Position numbers and translations under genes: made by a program. From Taklimakanibacter deserti (GTDB lineage Bacteria; Pseudomonadota; Alphaproteobacteria; Rhizobiales; Aestuariivirgaceae), in the NCBI GenBank assembly GCA_003574785.1, contig QORU01000001.1, forward strand, positions 558,001 to 622,000: a stretch of DNA of 64,000 bases. Direction: 5' to 3'. Below, piece by piece: positions 10,220 to 19,824 of the stretch. The notes below the pieces were generated by a model. The model ran no database searches, was not told where the DNA came from, and saw only the letters and a list, made by a program, of their open reading frames with translations. How positions within the stretch are numbered: the stretch's first letter is position 1; each line of letters starts with the position of its first letter.

Positions 10220-10849
10220 ATGAGACTCAATCAGATTTCCGACAATGAAGGGGCACGCCGTCCGCGCAAGCGCCTCGGCCGTGGTATCGGTTCGGGTCTT
10301 GGCAAGACGGCAGGTCGCGGCGGCAAGGGCCAGACGGCCCGTTCCGGCGGCGCCAAGGCCGGCTTCGAAGGCGGCCAGATGCCGATCTATCGCCGCCTGC
10401 CCAAGCGCGGCTTCAAGAACCCGTTCCCGGTCGAATACAACGAGATCAATCTCGGCCGCATCCAGCAGGCGGTCGACGCCAAGAAGATCGATGCGGCGGC
10501 GCCCGTGACGCTCGACGTCCTGGTCAAGGCCGGGGTCGTGTCCAGGGCCCGCGCCGGTTTGCGCCTTCTCGGCTCAGGTGAGCTCAAGACCAAGCTTGCT
10601 TTCGAAGTGCATCACGCCTCCAAGGGCGCCGTTGCCGCGGTCGAAAAGGCAGGCGGCAGCGTCAAGATGCTGAAGCCGGTGAAGCCCGAGGAACCGGTGA
10701 AGGAGGCCAAGGCCCCGAAGGCTGAGACGAAGGCGCCGAAGGGCGAAGAGAAGGCCCCGAAGGAAGCCAAGGCCGCCAAGCCCGAAGCCCAGAAGGACGA
10801 AAAGCCGGCCAAGCCGGCCAAGAAAGAGAAGCCGGCCAAGCCGGAGTGA
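10220..10849 (+). CDS. rplO: 50S ribosomal protein L15 with a long charged tail
   Basis: L15 is a late-assembly 50S protein that bridges rRNA domains. The conserved part, residues 1 to about 155, has [20 protein letters not shown], then [20 protein letters not shown] and the C-terminal [14 protein letters not shown]. Beyond it comes a tail of about 50 residues made almost only of K, A, P and E, with repeated KAPK and KPAKP units. L15 is usually 145-160 residues; this protein is 209. The tail is probably disordered and its role is unknown. Confidence 0.95.
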   Translation: MRLNQISDNEGARRPRKRLGRGIGSGLGKTAGRGGKGQTARSGGAKAGFEGGQMPIYRRLPKRGFKNPFPVEYNEINLGRIQQAVDAKKIDAAAPVTLDVLVKAGVVSRARAGLRLLGSGELKTKLAFEVHHASKGAVAAVEKAGGSVKMLKPVKPEEPVKEAKAPKAETKAPKGEEKAPKEAKAAKPEAQKDEKPAKPAKKEKPAKPE

Positions 10850-10864
10850 GGTTGCGGGCGTCCA

Positions 10865-10892
10865 CCCCAGACCCCATCTAGGGGATTTGGGG
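10865..10892 (+). other. Hairpin between rplO and secY
   Basis: CCCCA...CCCC (10865-10875) can pair with GGGG...TGGGG (10881-10892) around the loop ATCTA. There is no T tract, so it is not a standard terminator. It lies 20 bases before the secY start and could protect the upstream mRNA or reduce read-through. Confidence 0.45.
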
Positions 10893-10911
10893 CGGGGCTT
10901 AGGGAAAGCAC

Positions 10912-12243
10912 ATGGCATCGGCAGCTGAACAACTTGCAGCCAATATCAATTTCTCGGCGCTGGCCAAGGCCGAGGATCTCAAGAAGCGCATTTGGTTCAC
11001 GCTCGGCGCGCTCGTCATCTATCGCCTCGGTACCTATATTCCCATCCCGGGCGTCGACACGCTCGAGCTCGCCCGCTTCGCCGCGCAGAATTCGACCGGC
11101 ATCCTGGGCTGGGTCAACGGCCTCGCCGGCGGCGCCTTGGGCCGCATGGCGATCTTCGCCCTCAATATCATGCCGTATATCTCGGCATCGATCATCATCC
11201 AGCTCCTGACCACGGTTTCGCCCCATCTCGAGCAGCTCAAGAAGGAAGGTGAGTCGGGCCGCAAGAAGATCAACCAGTATACCCGCTACGGCACCGTGCT
11301 GATCGCGGCGCTGCAGTCCTATGGCATTGCCGTGGGCCTCGAAGGGCAGGGCAGCATCGTGCTCGATCCGGGCCTGTTCTTCCGGGCGAGCACGGTCATT
11401 ACGCTCACCGGCGGCACCGTGTTCCTGATGTGGCTCGGCGAGCAGATCACCGCGCGCGGCATCGGCAACGGCACCTCGCTCATCATCTTCGCCGGCATCG
11501 TCGCCGGCCTCCCGTCCGGCATGGCGGCTCTGCTCGAACTCGGCCGCACCGGCCAGATGTCGACCTTCCTCATCCTCGCGATCTTCATCATCGCGCTCGC
11601 CGTCGTCGCCTTCATCGTCTTCGTCGAGCGCGCCCAGCGCCGCCTCTTGATCCAGTATCCCAAGCGCCAGGTCGGCATGAAGGTCACCCAGGGCGACAGC
11701 TCGCATTTGCCGCTCAAGCTCAACACCTCGGGCGTCATTCCGCCGATCTTCGCCTCCTCGCTGCTGCTGTTGCCGATCACGGTCGCCAATTTCACGCAAG
11801 GCCAGGGGCCTGACTGGCTCAACCGGATCACCGCCCTTCTGGGCCACGGCCAGCCGCTGTTCCTGGTCCTTTACGCGCTGCTCATCCTCTTCTTCGCCTT
11901 CTTCTACACCTCGATCATGTTCAACCCGAAGGACACGGCCGACAATCTGAAGAAATATGGCGGCTTCATCCCGGGCATCAGGCCGGGCGAGCGGACGGCG
12001 GAATATATCGACTATGTGCTGACCCGCATCACGGTGCTCGGCGGCCTCTATCTGGTGCTGGTCTGCCTTCTGCCTGAATTCCTCATCGGCTATGCCGCCA
12101 TGCCGTTCTATTTCGGCGGCACCTCGCTCCTCATCGTGGTGAGCGTCACCATGGACACGGTGGCGCAAGTGCAGGGCCATCTCCTGGCGCAGCAATATGA
12201 AGGCCTGGTCAAGAAAGCGAAGCTCAGAGGTGCTCGCCGGTGA
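10912..12243 (+). CDS. secY: Protein translocase subunit SecY
   Basis: SecY is the channel subunit of the SecYEG translocon in the inner membrane. The 443-residue product has about ten membrane spans and the known motifs [30 protein letters not shown] (second span) and [13 protein letters not shown]. The cytoplasmic loop with [22 protein letters not shown] is present. Its TGA overlaps the GTG start of adk. Confidence 0.98.
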   Translation: MASAAEQLAANINFSALAKAEDLKKRIWFTLGALVIYRLGTYIPIPGVDTLELARFAAQNSTGILGWVNGLAGGALGRMAIFALNIMPYISASIIIQLLTTVSPHLEQLKKEGESGRKKINQYTRYGTVLIAALQSYGIAVGLEGQGSIVLDPGLFFRASTVITLTGGTVFLMWLGEQITARGIGNGTSLIIFAGIVAGLPSGMAALLELGRTGQMSTFLILAIFIIALAVVAFIVFVERAQRRLLIQYPKRQVGMKVTQGDSSHLPLKLNTSGVIPPIFASSLLLLPITVANFTQGQGPDWLNRITALLGHGQPLFLVLYALLILFFAFFYTSIMFNPKDTADNLKKYGGFIPGIRPGERTAEYIDYVLTRITVLGGLYLVLVCLLPEFLIGYAAMPFYFGGTSLLIVVSVTMDTVAQVQGHLLAQQYEGLVKKAKLRGARR

Positions 12244-12890
12244 ATCTGATTCTTCTGGGCCCGCCTGGTGCCGGCAAGGGCACGCAGGCGAAACTGATTG
12301 AGGAAAAGCGCGGGCTGAAGCAGCTCTCGACCGGTGACATGCTGCGGGGTGCCGTGGCCCAAGGCACCGAGATGGGCAAGAAGGCCAAGGCGGTCATGGA
12401 TCGCGGCGAACTCGTCTCCGACGACATCGTCGTGTCGATCATCGCCGAGCGGCTGGACAAGCCCGACGTGAAGAAGGGCTTCATCCTGGACGGCTTCCCG
12501 CGCAACCAGGCGCAGGCGGAAGCCCTCGACCGGATGCTCGACGACAAGGGCCTCAAGCTCGATGCGGTCATCGAGATGAAGGTCGATGACGAGGCCTTGG
12601 TCGAGCGCATCGCCGGCCGTTATACCTGCGCCAAATGCGGCAAGGGCTATCACGACCGGTTCGAGAAGCCGAAAAAGGCCGGTGTTTGCGACGTCTGCGG
12701 GTCGACGGAGTTCGTCCGGCGCGCCGACGACAATGAGAAGACGGTCCGTGACCGCCTTCAGATCTACAATAAGCAGACCGCCCCGCTGGTCGACTACTAT
12801 GGCCGGACCGGGGTTCTGCACAAGGTAAACGGTATGGCGGATATCGCTCAGGTGACCCGCCAGATCGAGGATGTGCTGGGACGATCATGA
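12240..12890 (+). CDS. adk: Adenylate kinase, zinc-LID type, GTG start
   Basis: Adk interconverts ATP plus AMP and two ADP. The 216-residue long form starts at GTG 12240, inside the secY stop. The P-loop GPPGAGKGT covers residues 7-15, and the DGFPRN motif is at 84-89. The LID carries four cysteines, C130, C133, C150 and C153, in a C-x2-C-x16-C-x2-C arrangement that should bind zinc; many proteobacterial Adk lack these. The secY-adk order is usual for this operon. Confidence 0.97.
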   Translation: MNLILLGPPGAGKGTQAKLIEEKRGLKQLSTGDMLRGAVAQGTEMGKKAKAVMDRGELVSDDIVVSIIAERLDKPDVKKGFILDGFPRNQAQAEALDRMLDDKGLKLDAVIEMKVDDEALVERIAGRYTCAKCGKGYHDRFEKPKKAGVCDVCGSTEFVRRADDNEKTVRDRLQIYNKQTAPLVDYYGRTGVLHKVNGMADIAQVTRQIEDVLGRS

Positions 12891-12915
12891 AGGTCAGGTG
12901 CGCTATCTAGGACGG

Positions 12916-12944
12916 TTGACGCCAGAGCGATTCAGCCCTAGATA
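12916..12944 (+). promoter_or_regulatory. Sigma-70-type promoter before rpsM, within a palindrome
   Basis: TTGACG (12916-12921) and TAGATA (12939-12944) are 17 bases apart, a near-ideal spacing. The transcript would start near 12951 and carry a leader of about 140 bases before rpsM. TATCTAGG (12904-12911) and CCTAGATA (12937-12944) form an 8-bp inverted repeat that encloses the -35 and includes the -10. This could be an operator; it is not proven. Confidence 0.6.
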
Positions 12945-13094
12945 ACCCCCATTAGACCGACATGAAGGCTGGCTTCAGGAAGGGCAAACCCTCCCGGAGG
13001 CACGGCCTTGTGCCATTTAGGCGCCCGGTACTGCGTTCGAGTATAGGCGGAGAATTTGGGCGTAAGCCCTTGTAAGGCTTAGGAGAAAGACAAA

Positions 13095-13463
13095 GTGGCC
13101 CGCATCGCAGGCGTTAACATTCCGACCAATAAGCGCGTTGAAATCGCCCTTCGCTATATCCATGGCATCGGCCCGGTCAACGCCAAGGTGATCTGCAAGC
13201 AAGTCAGCATTCCGGCGTCGAAGCGCGTCAACGAGCTGTCGGACGCCGAGGTGCTGCAGATCCGCGAAATCATCGACCGCGACTATGTGGTCGAAGGCGA
13301 CCTTAGGCGCGAAGTGGCCATCAACATCAAGCGGCTCATGGATCTCGGCACCTATCGGGGCCTGCGCCACCGTAAGGGCCTGCCGACGCGCGGCCAGCGC
13401 ACCCACACCAATGCCCGCACCCGCAAAGGCCCGGCCAAGGCCATCGCCGGCAAGAAGAAATAA
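13095..13463 (+). CDS. rpsM: 30S ribosomal protein S13, GTG start
   Basis: S13 contacts the P-site tRNA and bridges to the 50S subunit. The 122-residue product starts at GTG 13095 ([18 protein letters not shown]) after TTAGGAGAAAG. It contains the helix-two-turn-helix and the C-terminal [19 protein letters not shown]. It opens a second block (rpsM-rpsK-rpoA-rplQ) with its own promoter. Confidence 0.97.
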   Translation: MARIAGVNIPTNKRVEIALRYIHGIGPVNAKVICKQVSIPASKRVNELSDAEVLQIREIIDRDYVVEGDLRREVAINIKRLMDLGTYRGLRHRKGLPTRGQRTHTNARTRKGPAKAIAGKKK

Positions 13464-13472
13464 GGAAAATCC

Positions 13473-13862
13473 ATGTCGAAAGAGCCTGTCCGTCCGCGCC
13501 GCAAAGAGCGCAAGAACATCACCTCGGGCGTCGTGCATGTGAATGCATCGTTCAACAATACGATGATCACCATCACCGATGTCCAGGGCAACACGATCTC
13601 CTGGGCCTCCGCCGGCAAGCTCGGTTTCAAGGGCTCGCGCAAGTCGACGCCCTATGCCGCCCAGGTCGCCGCCGAGCAGGCCGGAAAGTCGGCCATGGAG
13701 CACGGCATGAAGACCGTCGAGGTGGAAGTGAGCGGGCCGGGCTCGGGACGTGAATCGGCGCTCCGGGCGCTGCAGTCCTGCGGACTGCAGGTGACCGCGA
13801 TCCGCGACGTGACGCCGATCCCGCACAATGGCTGCCGGCCGCCCAAGCGCCGCCGCGTCTGA
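13473..13862 (+). CDS. rpsK: 30S ribosomal protein S11
   Basis: S11 lies on the 30S platform near the E-site mRNA. The 129-residue product contains [18 protein letters not shown] and the C-terminal [19 protein letters not shown] and PPKRRRV, typical of the family. It is 9 bases after rpsM and shares its ribosome site region with the rpsM stop (TAAGGAAAA). Confidence 0.98.
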   Translation: MSKEPVRPRRKERKNITSGVVHVNASFNNTMITITDVQGNTISWASAGKLGFKGSRKSTPYAAQVAAEQAGKSAMEHGMKTVEVEVSGPGSGRESALRALQSCGLQVTAIRDVTPIPHNGCRPPKRRRV

Positions 13863-13873
13863 CGAGATTTTTT

Positions 13874-13931
13874 GGAAGCGACGATGCTTCCCCAAGCAAG
13901 TGAATAGTGACCCGACGCCGGTTGAGGCGTC
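13874..13931 (+). promoter_or_regulatory. Two hairpins in the rpoA leader
   Basis: GGAAGC (13874-13879) pairs with GCTTCC (13886-13891), and GACGCC (13914-13919) pairs with GGCGTC (13926-13931). Each has a six-base loop. They fill the 92-base gap between rpsK and rpoA, which is unusually long for this operon. They may set the ratio of polymerase subunit to ribosomal proteins; this is inference. Confidence 0.4.
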
Positions 13932-13954
13932 ACGGTTCTGAACAGGACGATACC

Positions 13955-14977
13955 ATGCACGTGAATCAGAAGAACTGGCAGGAACTCATCCGTCCGAGCA
14001 AGCTCGAAGTCTCGGCCGGGCGTGAACGCAAGCGGGTGGCGACGCTGGTCGCCGAGCCGCTCGAGCGCGGCTTCGGCACGACGCTCGGCAATGCGCTGCG
14101 CCGCGTCCTTCTCTCATCGCTCCAGGGTGCGGCGGTGAGCTCGGTGCAGATCGACGGCGTGTTGCATGAGTTCTCCTCGATCGCGGGCGTGCGCGAGGAC
14201 GTCACCGACATCGTCATCAATATCAAGGAAATCGCCATTGCCATGCATGCGGAAGGGCCGAAGCGGCTCGTGCTGCGCAAGGAAGGCCCGGGCGTCGTCA
14301 AGGCCGGCGACATCCAGCAAACTGGCGATATCCAGATCCTGAACCCCGAGCATGTCATCTGCACGCTCGACGAGGGTGCCGAAGTGCGCATGGAGTTCAC
14401 CGTCAACACCGGCAAGGGCTATGTTCCCTCCGAGCGCAACCGTCCCGAGGACGCGCCGATCGGGCTCATCCCGGTCGACAGCATCTACAGCCCGGTGCGC
14501 CGCGTGTCCTACAAGATCGAGAACACCCGCGAGGGCCAGATCCTCGACTATGACAAGCTCATCATGACGGTCGAGACCAACGGCTCGATGAGCCCCGAGG
14601 ATGCCGTCGCCTATGCCGCGCGCATCCTGCAGGACCAGCTCTCGGTGTTCATCAATTTCGACGAACCCTCGAAGATCGTGCACGAGGACGTCCGTCCCGA
14701 GCTCGAATTCAACGCGGCGTTGCTCAAGAAGGTCGACGAGCTCGAGCTTTCGGTGCGCTCGGCCAACTGTCTCAAGAACGACAACATCGTCTATATCGGC
14801 GATCTCATCCAGAAGAGCGAGGCGGAGATGCTCCGCACGCCGAACTTCGGGCGCAAGTCGCTCAACGAGATCAAGGAAGTGCTGGCCCAGATGGGCCTGC
14901 ATCTCGGCATGGAAGTGCCGAACTGGCCGCCGGAGAATATCGACGAGCTCGCCAAGAAATACGAAACGCATTATTGA
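13955..14977 (+). CDS. rpoA: RNA polymerase subunit alpha
   Basis: The alpha dimer scaffolds polymerase assembly, and its C-terminal domain binds UP elements and activators. The 340-residue product starts at ATG 13955 ([19 protein letters not shown]), the normal family start; the frame opens 48 bases earlier but without homology. The N-terminal dimerisation domain has [21 protein letters not shown]. The C-terminal domain (from about residue 250) has [13 protein letters not shown] and [16 protein letters not shown]. Confidence 0.98.
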   Translation: MHVNQKNWQELIRPSKLEVSAGRERKRVATLVAEPLERGFGTTLGNALRRVLLSSLQGAAVSSVQIDGVLHEFSSIAGVREDVTDIVINIKEIAIAMHAEGPKRLVLRKEGPGVVKAGDIQQTGDIQILNPEHVICTLDEGAEVRMEFTVNTGKGYVPSERNRPEDAPIGLIPVDSIYSPVRRVSYKIENTREGQILDYDKLIMTVETNGSMSPEDAVAYAARILQDQLSVFINFDEPSKIVHEDVRPELEFNAALLKKVDELELSVRSANCLKNDNIVYIGDLIQKSEAEMLRTPNFGRKSLNEIKEVLAQMGLHLGMEVPNWPPENIDELAKKYETHY

Positions 14978-14996
14978 GATTTGAGGAGACGTCATC

Positions 14997-15431
14997 ATGC
15001 GTCACGGATTTGCCGGCCGCCGGTTCAACCGCTCGGCCTCCCACAGGAAGGCGATGCTCGCCAACCTGGCTGCATCGCTGATCAAGCATGAGCAGATCGT
15101 CACCACGCTGCCCAAGGCCAAGGACCTGCGTCCGGTGGTCGAGAAGCTGGTGACGCTCGGCAAGAAGGGCGATCTCGCGGCGCGCCGCCAGGCGATCGCC
15201 GAGATCGGCGATGAGGCCCAGGTCAAGAAGCTCTTCGAAGTGCTCGCCAAGCGCTATGCCGAGCGCAAGGGCGGCTATACGCGCGTCCTCAAGGCGGGCT
15301 TCCGCCATGGCGACTCGGCACCGCGCGCGGTGATTGAATTCGTCGATCGCGACGTCAATGCCAAGGGCCAGGACTCCGGTCCGACGATGAAGACGGGCGA
15401 GGAAGCGACCGCAGAGAGCGCCGCCGCCTGA
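14997..15431 (+). CDS. rplQ: 50S ribosomal protein L17
   Basis: L17 lies near the tunnel exit. The 144-residue product has [20 protein letters not shown] and [20 protein letters not shown], typical of the family, with the [15 protein letters not shown] segment. A short acidic and alanine-rich tail ends the protein. It is the last gene of the superoperon and is followed by a clear terminator. Confidence 0.97.
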   Translation: MRHGFAGRRFNRSASHRKAMLANLAASLIKHEQIVTTLPKAKDLRPVVEKLVTLGKKGDLAARRQAIAEIGDEAQVKKLFEVLAKRYAERKGGYTRVLKAGFRHGDSAPRAVIEFVDRDVNAKGQDSGPTMKTGEEATAESAAA

Positions 15432-15455
15432 TATCGGCCAGTTGTCGTATTGCGT

Positions 15456-15482
15456 AAAAGCGGGCTCATGGCCCGCTTTTTT
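15456..15482 (+). terminator. Intrinsic terminator after rplQ
   Basis: AAAAGCGGGC (15456-15465) pairs perfectly with GCCCGCTTTT (15471-15480) around the loop TCATG, and a six-T run (15477-15482) ends it. It lies 25 bases after the rplQ stop. It marks the end of the ribosomal superoperon. Confidence 0.92.
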
Positions 15483-15518
15483 GTTAGTATCGCTTCATCC
15501 GAGAGTTGGAGGAACGCC

Positions 15519-15821
15519 ATGTCCCGCGACAGCTCTGAACGCGTTACCCTGGAAAATATCAACCATCCGGGCAAATCGCACAGCGCCGATGCCCGCCTGT
15601 ATGAGGCGATGAAGCGCGCCGTCCTCAAGGTCCTGCCCAAGAAGGCGCCCGGCCTGACCGTCGCCGAACTGGAGGACCGTGTGCTGCCGCATCTGCCGCA
15701 GACGCTGTTCCCCGGCGGCGCCAAGGCCGGCTGGTGGACGAAAGCCGTCCAGCTCGACCTCGAAGCCAAGGGCATCATCACCCGGACGAAGACGTCGCCG
15801 CTCAGGCTGCATAAGAACTGA
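15519..15821 (+). CDS. Small hypothetical protein, DUF6958-like
   Basis: The 100-residue product contains LPKKAPGLTVAELEDRVLPHL then FPGGAKAGWWTKAVQLDLEA, which I recall as the pattern of the DUF6958 family; that name is from memory. The layout suggests a winged-helix-like fold: a helix pair, a WWTK turn and a short strand (ITRTKTSPLRL). The ATG at 15519 is chosen for the GGAGG seven bases upstream; the open frame extends back over the rplQ terminator, which would be odd. No function is known to me. It is convergent with the TPR gene, 17 bases away. Confidence 0.75.
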   Translation: MSRDSSERVTLENINHPGKSHSADARLYEAMKRAVLKVLPKKAPGLTVAELEDRVLPHLPQTLFPGGAKAGWWTKAVQLDLEAKGIITRTKTSPLRLHKN

Positions 15822-15838
15822 AGAAGGACAGCCGCCGT

Positions 15839-17620
15839 CTACTGGCTGGGCAGCTTGGCGAGGCGTTCGTCGATCACCTGCCGGCGGAGACCGGTGTCGA
15901 ATTTGCGTGCCGTCTCGTAGTCCGAGCGAGCGCTCTCGAAATGACCGAGCGCGGCCTCGGCATCGCCGCGATACATGTAGAGTTCGGTTCTTTCATATAT
16001 GTCGAACTTCAGCGCCTCGCTGAACCTCTGCATCGCGCGTTCCGGTCGATCCTGTGCGAGATCGGCGCGGCCCAGAGCCAAATACACAAGACCCAATCGC
16101 TTGTTCAATCTCAGGGCCAGATATGCATCTTCCTGCGCAGCCTCGGTTTTCTGCAAGGCGAGCTCCGCTATGGCGCGGCAGGCATAGGCGCCGGCAGTCG
16201 GTCTGATTGTCAGGGACCTGCTGCATTCCCTGATGGCCTCGGCAGACTTTTGATCCTCAAGCAGGGTCCAGCCCAACGCTGCTGCCGAGTAAGGAGACTG
16301 CGGCGTCAGGGTTACGGATTGCCGCACGTCGGTGAGCGCGTCCTGGATTTGCCCGGCGTTGAGGTGGATGTTGCTTCTTATCTCATAGGCATAGGCCGGA
16401 TCGTTATTATCCGTGATCGCCCGATTCATCTCGTCAAGCGCCGCCTGAGTACGGCCGGCGAGTTGGAGCACGATTGCGCGCGTGGCCAGCAGATCAATAT
16501 TCTTGGGATCGCGGGCGATCAGGACCGTCAGGTCGGCAATCGCGCCTTCATAGTCGCCAAGCCCGCGCTTGGCCTTGGCGCGATGGTCATAAGGCCAATT
16601 GGAAGTGGCGCCGAGCGCCAGAGCCCGGTCGACATCGGCAATCGTCTCTTGCCAATGTCCCAGGTCGAGATGCGCCCGGCTCCTTGCCTCGAGCGCCGAT
16701 ATGGTCAGGGGACCGTTGTGTTCGAGCGCCTGCAATTCGGCGAGGGCGCGTTCAGGCTCGCCGTCCTCGATCAGCAGCCAGGTTATTTCCACGCGGGCCG
16801 GCTCGTAATTCGGATCGGCGGCAATGGCGCGGACGAGGTCCTCGCGGGCCTTATCGGCGTTGCCGATCCGGACATGGGTGATGGCGCGATTGGTGAGGAT
16901 GATGGGATTGTCGGGCTTCAGCGTCAGCGCACGATCGTAGTCGCCGAGCGCACTCTCATACTCACCCAGAGCATGACGAACCAGTCCCCGCTCGTTGAGA
17001 TTGTCGGCGTGCCGCGGATCTTGCTCGATCGCCCGAGCGTAGTCCTCAGCGGCCTTTTCGTAATTGCCCAGTTGATAGCTGGCCCAGCCGCGATTGCCCA
17101 GCACCTCGGGCGTATCGTTGCCGTTTTTCATGGCGGTCGTGTAATTGTCGAAGGCTTCCTTGTATTTTCTGATTTCGATCTGCGCATCGCCGAGATTCGA
17201 CCAATATACGCCCACCACGTTGTTCAACCGGGCCGCTTGCTCGAAATCCTTGGCCGCTTTCTCGTAGTCGTGGAGCGAATAATAGGACAATCCCCGCAGG
17301 TTCCAGTCCTCGGGGGTGGCGGCCTCCAATTCGATCAGCAAAGTCAGGCGATCGATCTGGACCTTCGGTTGATCATTCGCGGAAAGGTCGATCAACCTTC
17401 TGAGGGCGGTCGTGCGGAGCCCAACCGGCAGCTGATCATCGAAAGCGATCCGCTCGCATGCGGAAGTGGCGACGGGTCCGTTCGGCCCGGAGCAGATGAA
17501 GCCTCGGAAATAGCCGAGAGGGAGATGGCTATAATGCCAGGCCGCAAAGACGGCAGCGGCGGCGAAGAGCGCCATCGCGCTCCACACCCAGATCCAGGCG
17601 ATTTTCTCGCCGCGTGTCAT
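15839..17620 (-). CDS. Membrane-anchored TPR protein
   Basis: The 593-residue product has one membrane span near the N-terminus (about residues 8-28, IWVWSAMALFAAAAVFAAWHY), a short periplasmic part containing two cysteines, and then about twelve tetratricopeptide repeats. Several units show the classic pattern, for example GEYESALGDYDRALTLKPDN and GNYEKAAEDYARAIEQDPRH. TPR arrays bind partner proteins; no catalytic domain is visible. The opposite strand also has a long open frame (15941-17683), but its sequence has no family likeness. Its partner is unknown. Confidence 0.85.
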   Translation of the reverse strand: MTRGEKIAWIWVWSAMALFAAAAVFAAWHYSHLPLGYFRGFICSGPNGPVATSACERIAFDDQLPVGLRTTALRRLIDLSANDQPKVQIDRLTLLIELEAATPEDWNLRGLSYYSLHDYEKAAKDFEQAARLNNVVGVYWSNLGDAQIEIRKYKEAFDNYTTAMKNGNDTPEVLGNRGWASYQLGNYEKAAEDYARAIEQDPRHADNLNERGLVRHALGEYESALGDYDRALTLKPDNPIILTNRAITHVRIGNADKAREDLVRAIAADPNYEPARVEITWLLIEDGEPERALAELQALEHNGPLTISALEARSRAHLDLGHWQETIADVDRALALGATSNWPYDHRAKAKRGLGDYEGAIADLTVLIARDPKNIDLLATRAIVLQLAGRTQAALDEMNRAITDNNDPAYAYEIRSNIHLNAGQIQDALTDVRQSVTLTPQSPYSAAALGWTLLEDQKSAEAIRECSRSLTIRPTAGAYACRAIAELALQKTEAAQEDAYLALRLNKRLGLVYLALGRADLAQDRPERAMQRFSEALKFDIYERTELYMYRGDAEAALGHFESARSDYETARKFDTGLRRQVIDERLAKLPSQ

Positions 17621-17708
17621 GGCTGTCCCCGGTTAGCGCCCCAGATGTCGCAAAACCGCGGCATAATGGCAATGATCACGTGAAGGGCAGGGGTGAGGCC
17701 CAAAATCG

Positions 17709-17733
17709 AAAAGCGGGCGCAAGGCCCGCTTTT
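17709..17733 (+). terminator. Terminator-like hairpin with no obvious upstream gene
   Basis: AAAAGCGGGC (17709-17718), loop GCAAG, GCCCGCTTTT (17724-17733): the stem is identical to that of the rplQ terminator at 15456. It lies between the divergent TPR and Lrp genes. No plus-strand gene precedes it. It could stop read-through towards the regulator or end a small RNA starting after 17621. Confidence 0.55.
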
Positions 17734-17892
17734 CTCGTTTTTCGCCACCCTGCTTTTATAGGCACATTGCCCCGGCAACTGACGCAAAACTGGACAAACT
17801 TTCCTTCACGGTTGCGTCGGAGCGCAGACGGCGTTATGCAGCCGATTGCCGGTTTTGACGTCGAAATGACCAGTTTTCCGGCAAGGTGACGG

Positions 17893-18330
17893 ATGGCGAT
17901 ACTGACCCAAAAAGACGAAGACTTGCTGGCTCTTCTGCGCCTCAATGCGCGCGAGCCCGTGGCCTCCCTGGCCCGGAAGCTGAAACTTTCCCGTACGACA
18001 GTTCAGGACCGTATCAGGCGACTGGAAGAGCAGGGGGTGATCGCCGGCTATTCGGTCAGGCTCGCAAGCCCGGTCGACAAAGCCAGCATTCGCGCTTATG
18101 TGACCATCGCGGTGGAAGCGCGCCGGCTGGTCGAGGTCGGGCGGGCCTTGAGCAAGCTGGCGCAGATCGAAGCGCTCCACAGCGTCGCGGGCAAGTTCGA
18201 TCTCGTGGCCCTGGCCCGCACCTCCTCGGCAGAGGACATGGACCGGATGCTGGATGTCGTCGGACTTATTCCGGGCGTAACCCGGACAGAATCTGCCATT
18301 ATTCTGTCGACCAAGATCGATCGGCGTTAG
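17893..18330 (+). CDS. Lrp/AsnC-family transcriptional regulator
   Basis: The 145-residue product has an N-terminal winged helix-turn-helix (residues 5-60; LLRLNAREPVASLARKL then SRTTVQDRIRRLEEQGVI) and a C-terminal RAM-like domain (65-140). Such regulators bind DNA as dimers or higher oligomers and sense amino acids or similar small molecules. It starts after TTTTCCGGCAAGGTGACGG. It ends only 9 bases before the protease gene, so the two may be one unit. Its ligand cannot be told from sequence. Confidence 0.93.
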   Translation: MAILTQKDEDLLALLRLNAREPVASLARKLKLSRTTVQDRIRRLEEQGVIAGYSVRLASPVDKASIRAYVTIAVEARRLVEVGRALSKLAQIEALHSVAGKFDLVALARTSSAEDMDRMLDVVGLIPGVTRTESAIILSTKIDRR

Positions 18331-18339
18331 GATCAAAGA

Positions 18340-19737
18340 ATGAAGTCGAAACTACTGGCCGCGGCCATCCTGCTCAGCTTTCTGGCACTGCCCGCCACGG
18401 CGGAAGAACGGACGGTGCCGAAGACGCGCGCCGACATACAGATGTCCTTCGCGCCCGTGGTCAAGGAAACCTCGCCCGCCGTCGTCAACGTCTATGCCAG
18501 GCGCCTCGTGGCGCAACGCGATCAGGGGCCCCTGTCGGACCCGTTCTTCCGCCGCTTCTTCGGTGGCGACGGGGTTTTCGGAGCGCCGCGCGAGCGGGTG
18601 CAGAACTCGCTGGGCTCGGGCGTCATCGTCGACGGCAAGGGCCTCATCGTCACCAACAACCACGTGATCCTGGGCGGCAGCGACATCCGCGTCGTGCTCG
18701 CCGACCGGCGCGAATTCGAAGCCAAGCTGCTCCTCGCCGACGAGCGCACCGACCTCGCGGTGCTCAAGATCGACACGGAAGACGAGGATCTGCCCGCATT
18801 GGCGATGGGGGATTCGGACGATCTCGAGGTCGGCGATCTGGTCCTCGCCATCGGCAACCCGTTCGGCGTCGGACAGACGGTGACGAGCGGCATCGTCTCG
18901 GCGCTGGCGCGCACCCAACTCGGCATCACCGACTATCAGTTCTTCATCCAGACCGATGCAGCGATCAATCCGGGCAATTCCGGCGGAGCTCTCATCGATC
19001 TCAACGGCAATCTCATCGGCATCAATACCGCCATTTTCTCGCGCTCGGGCGGCTCGATCGGCATCGGCTTCGCCATCCCCGTCAATATGGTGAAGACCGT
19101 GGTGCAGTCGGCCGAAACGGGCGGGCGCATCCAGCGGCCGTGGATCGGCGCCGAGACGCAGGACGTCACGGCCGAGATCGCCGATTCGCTCGGCTTCGCG
19201 CGGCCGGAAGGCACCCTCATCGCCGGCCTCCATCCGAACAGCCCGCTGGCGGTCGCCGGCCTCAAGCGCGGCGATGTCATCTTGGGCCTCGACGGCAAGC
19301 CGGTCGAGAACGCCAAGGAGCTCTCTTACCGCGTCGCCACGGCGCAGGTCGGCTCGTCGGCCATCGTCGAATATCAGCGCGGCACCGAGCGGCGCGAGAC
19401 CCGCATCAAGCTCATCGCCGCACCCGAGACCACGGCCCGCGACGAGACGCTGATGAAGGGCAATACGCCCTTCACCGGCCTCATCGTCGCCAATCTGTCG
19501 CCCGCCGTTGCCGATGAGCTCGGGCTTCCGTCCGGCTCGACCGGTGTCGTCGCGTCCGCCATCAAGGGCGGACCGGCGCGGCGGCTTTTCCGCAAGGGCG
19601 ATGTCATCCTGGAAGTGAACGGCGTGGTGATCGATTCGGTCGACACGCTCAACGAGGCGATCAACAAGGGCGACGGCTTCTGGCAGTTCGCCATCAATCG
19701 CAGCGGGCGTGTCATCCGCATGCAACTAGGCGGCTAG
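18340..19737 (+). CDS. Periplasmic serine protease of the DegP/DegQ (HtrA) family
   Basis: HtrA proteases degrade or hold misfolded proteins in the periplasm. The 465-residue product has a signal peptide (KLLAAAILLSFLALPATA), a trypsin-like domain with the triad H108 (TNNHVI), D138 (RTDLAVL) and S214 (PGNSGGAL), and two PDZ domains (about residues 260-360 and 375-460). The LA loop RQRDQGPLSDPFFRRFFG-type region (59-75) is present. The stop codon lies inside the arm of a repeat element, so the original C-terminus may have been altered. It could be named degP or degQ. Confidence 0.95.
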   Translation: MKSKLLAAAILLSFLALPATAEERTVPKTRADIQMSFAPVVKETSPAVVNVYARRLVAQRDQGPLSDPFFRRFFGGDGVFGAPRERVQNSLGSGVIVDGKGLIVTNNHVILGGSDIRVVLADRREFEAKLLLADERTDLAVLKIDTEDEDLPALAMGDSDDLEVGDLVLAIGNPFGVGQTVTSGIVSALARTQLGITDYQFFIQTDAAINPGNSGGALIDLNGNLIGINTAIFSRSGGSIGIGFAIPVNMVKTVVQSAETGGRIQRPWIGAETQDVTAEIADSLGFARPEGTLIAGLHPNSPLAVAGLKRGDVILGLDGKPVENAKELSYRVATAQVGSSAIVEYQRGTERRETRIKLIAAPETTARDETLMKGNTPFTGLIVANLSPAVADELGLPSGSTGVVASAIKGGPARRLFRKGDVILEVNGVVIDSVDTLNEAINKGDGFWQFAINRSGRVIRMQLGG

Positions 19738-19809
19738 TGTGCTGAACGCGAAGTTCCTGAAATCTGGCGGCCCGCGCCGACAGGAACTTCGCGTTCAAAA
19801 GCACACTAG
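19734..19809. repeat. CTAG-bounded long hairpin element A
   Basis: CTAGTGTGCT plus a 16-base core ending TTCCTG (19734-19759) pairs completely with 19781-19809, with only a three-A bulge (19797-19799) on the right arm. The loop is 21 bases. The element includes the TAG stop codon of the protease gene. There is no T tract, so it is not a normal terminator. It shares outer ends (CTAGTGT / ACACTAG) and layout with element B. Confidence 0.85.
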
Positions 19810-19824
19810 CATCATTTAAGTTTT

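Noticed and set aside
15941..17683. 580-residue open frame on the plus strand
   Set aside because: It lies opposite the TPR gene. The minus-strand product has a membrane span and clear TPR units; this one has none.
17886..19517. 543-residue plus-strand frame over the Lrp and protease genes
   Set aside because: It runs across two well-supported genes in another frame and shows only low-complexity R, G and H residues.
18352..19725. 457-residue minus-strand frame over the protease gene
   Set aside because: Antisense of the HtrA gene, whose triad and PDZ domains are clear.
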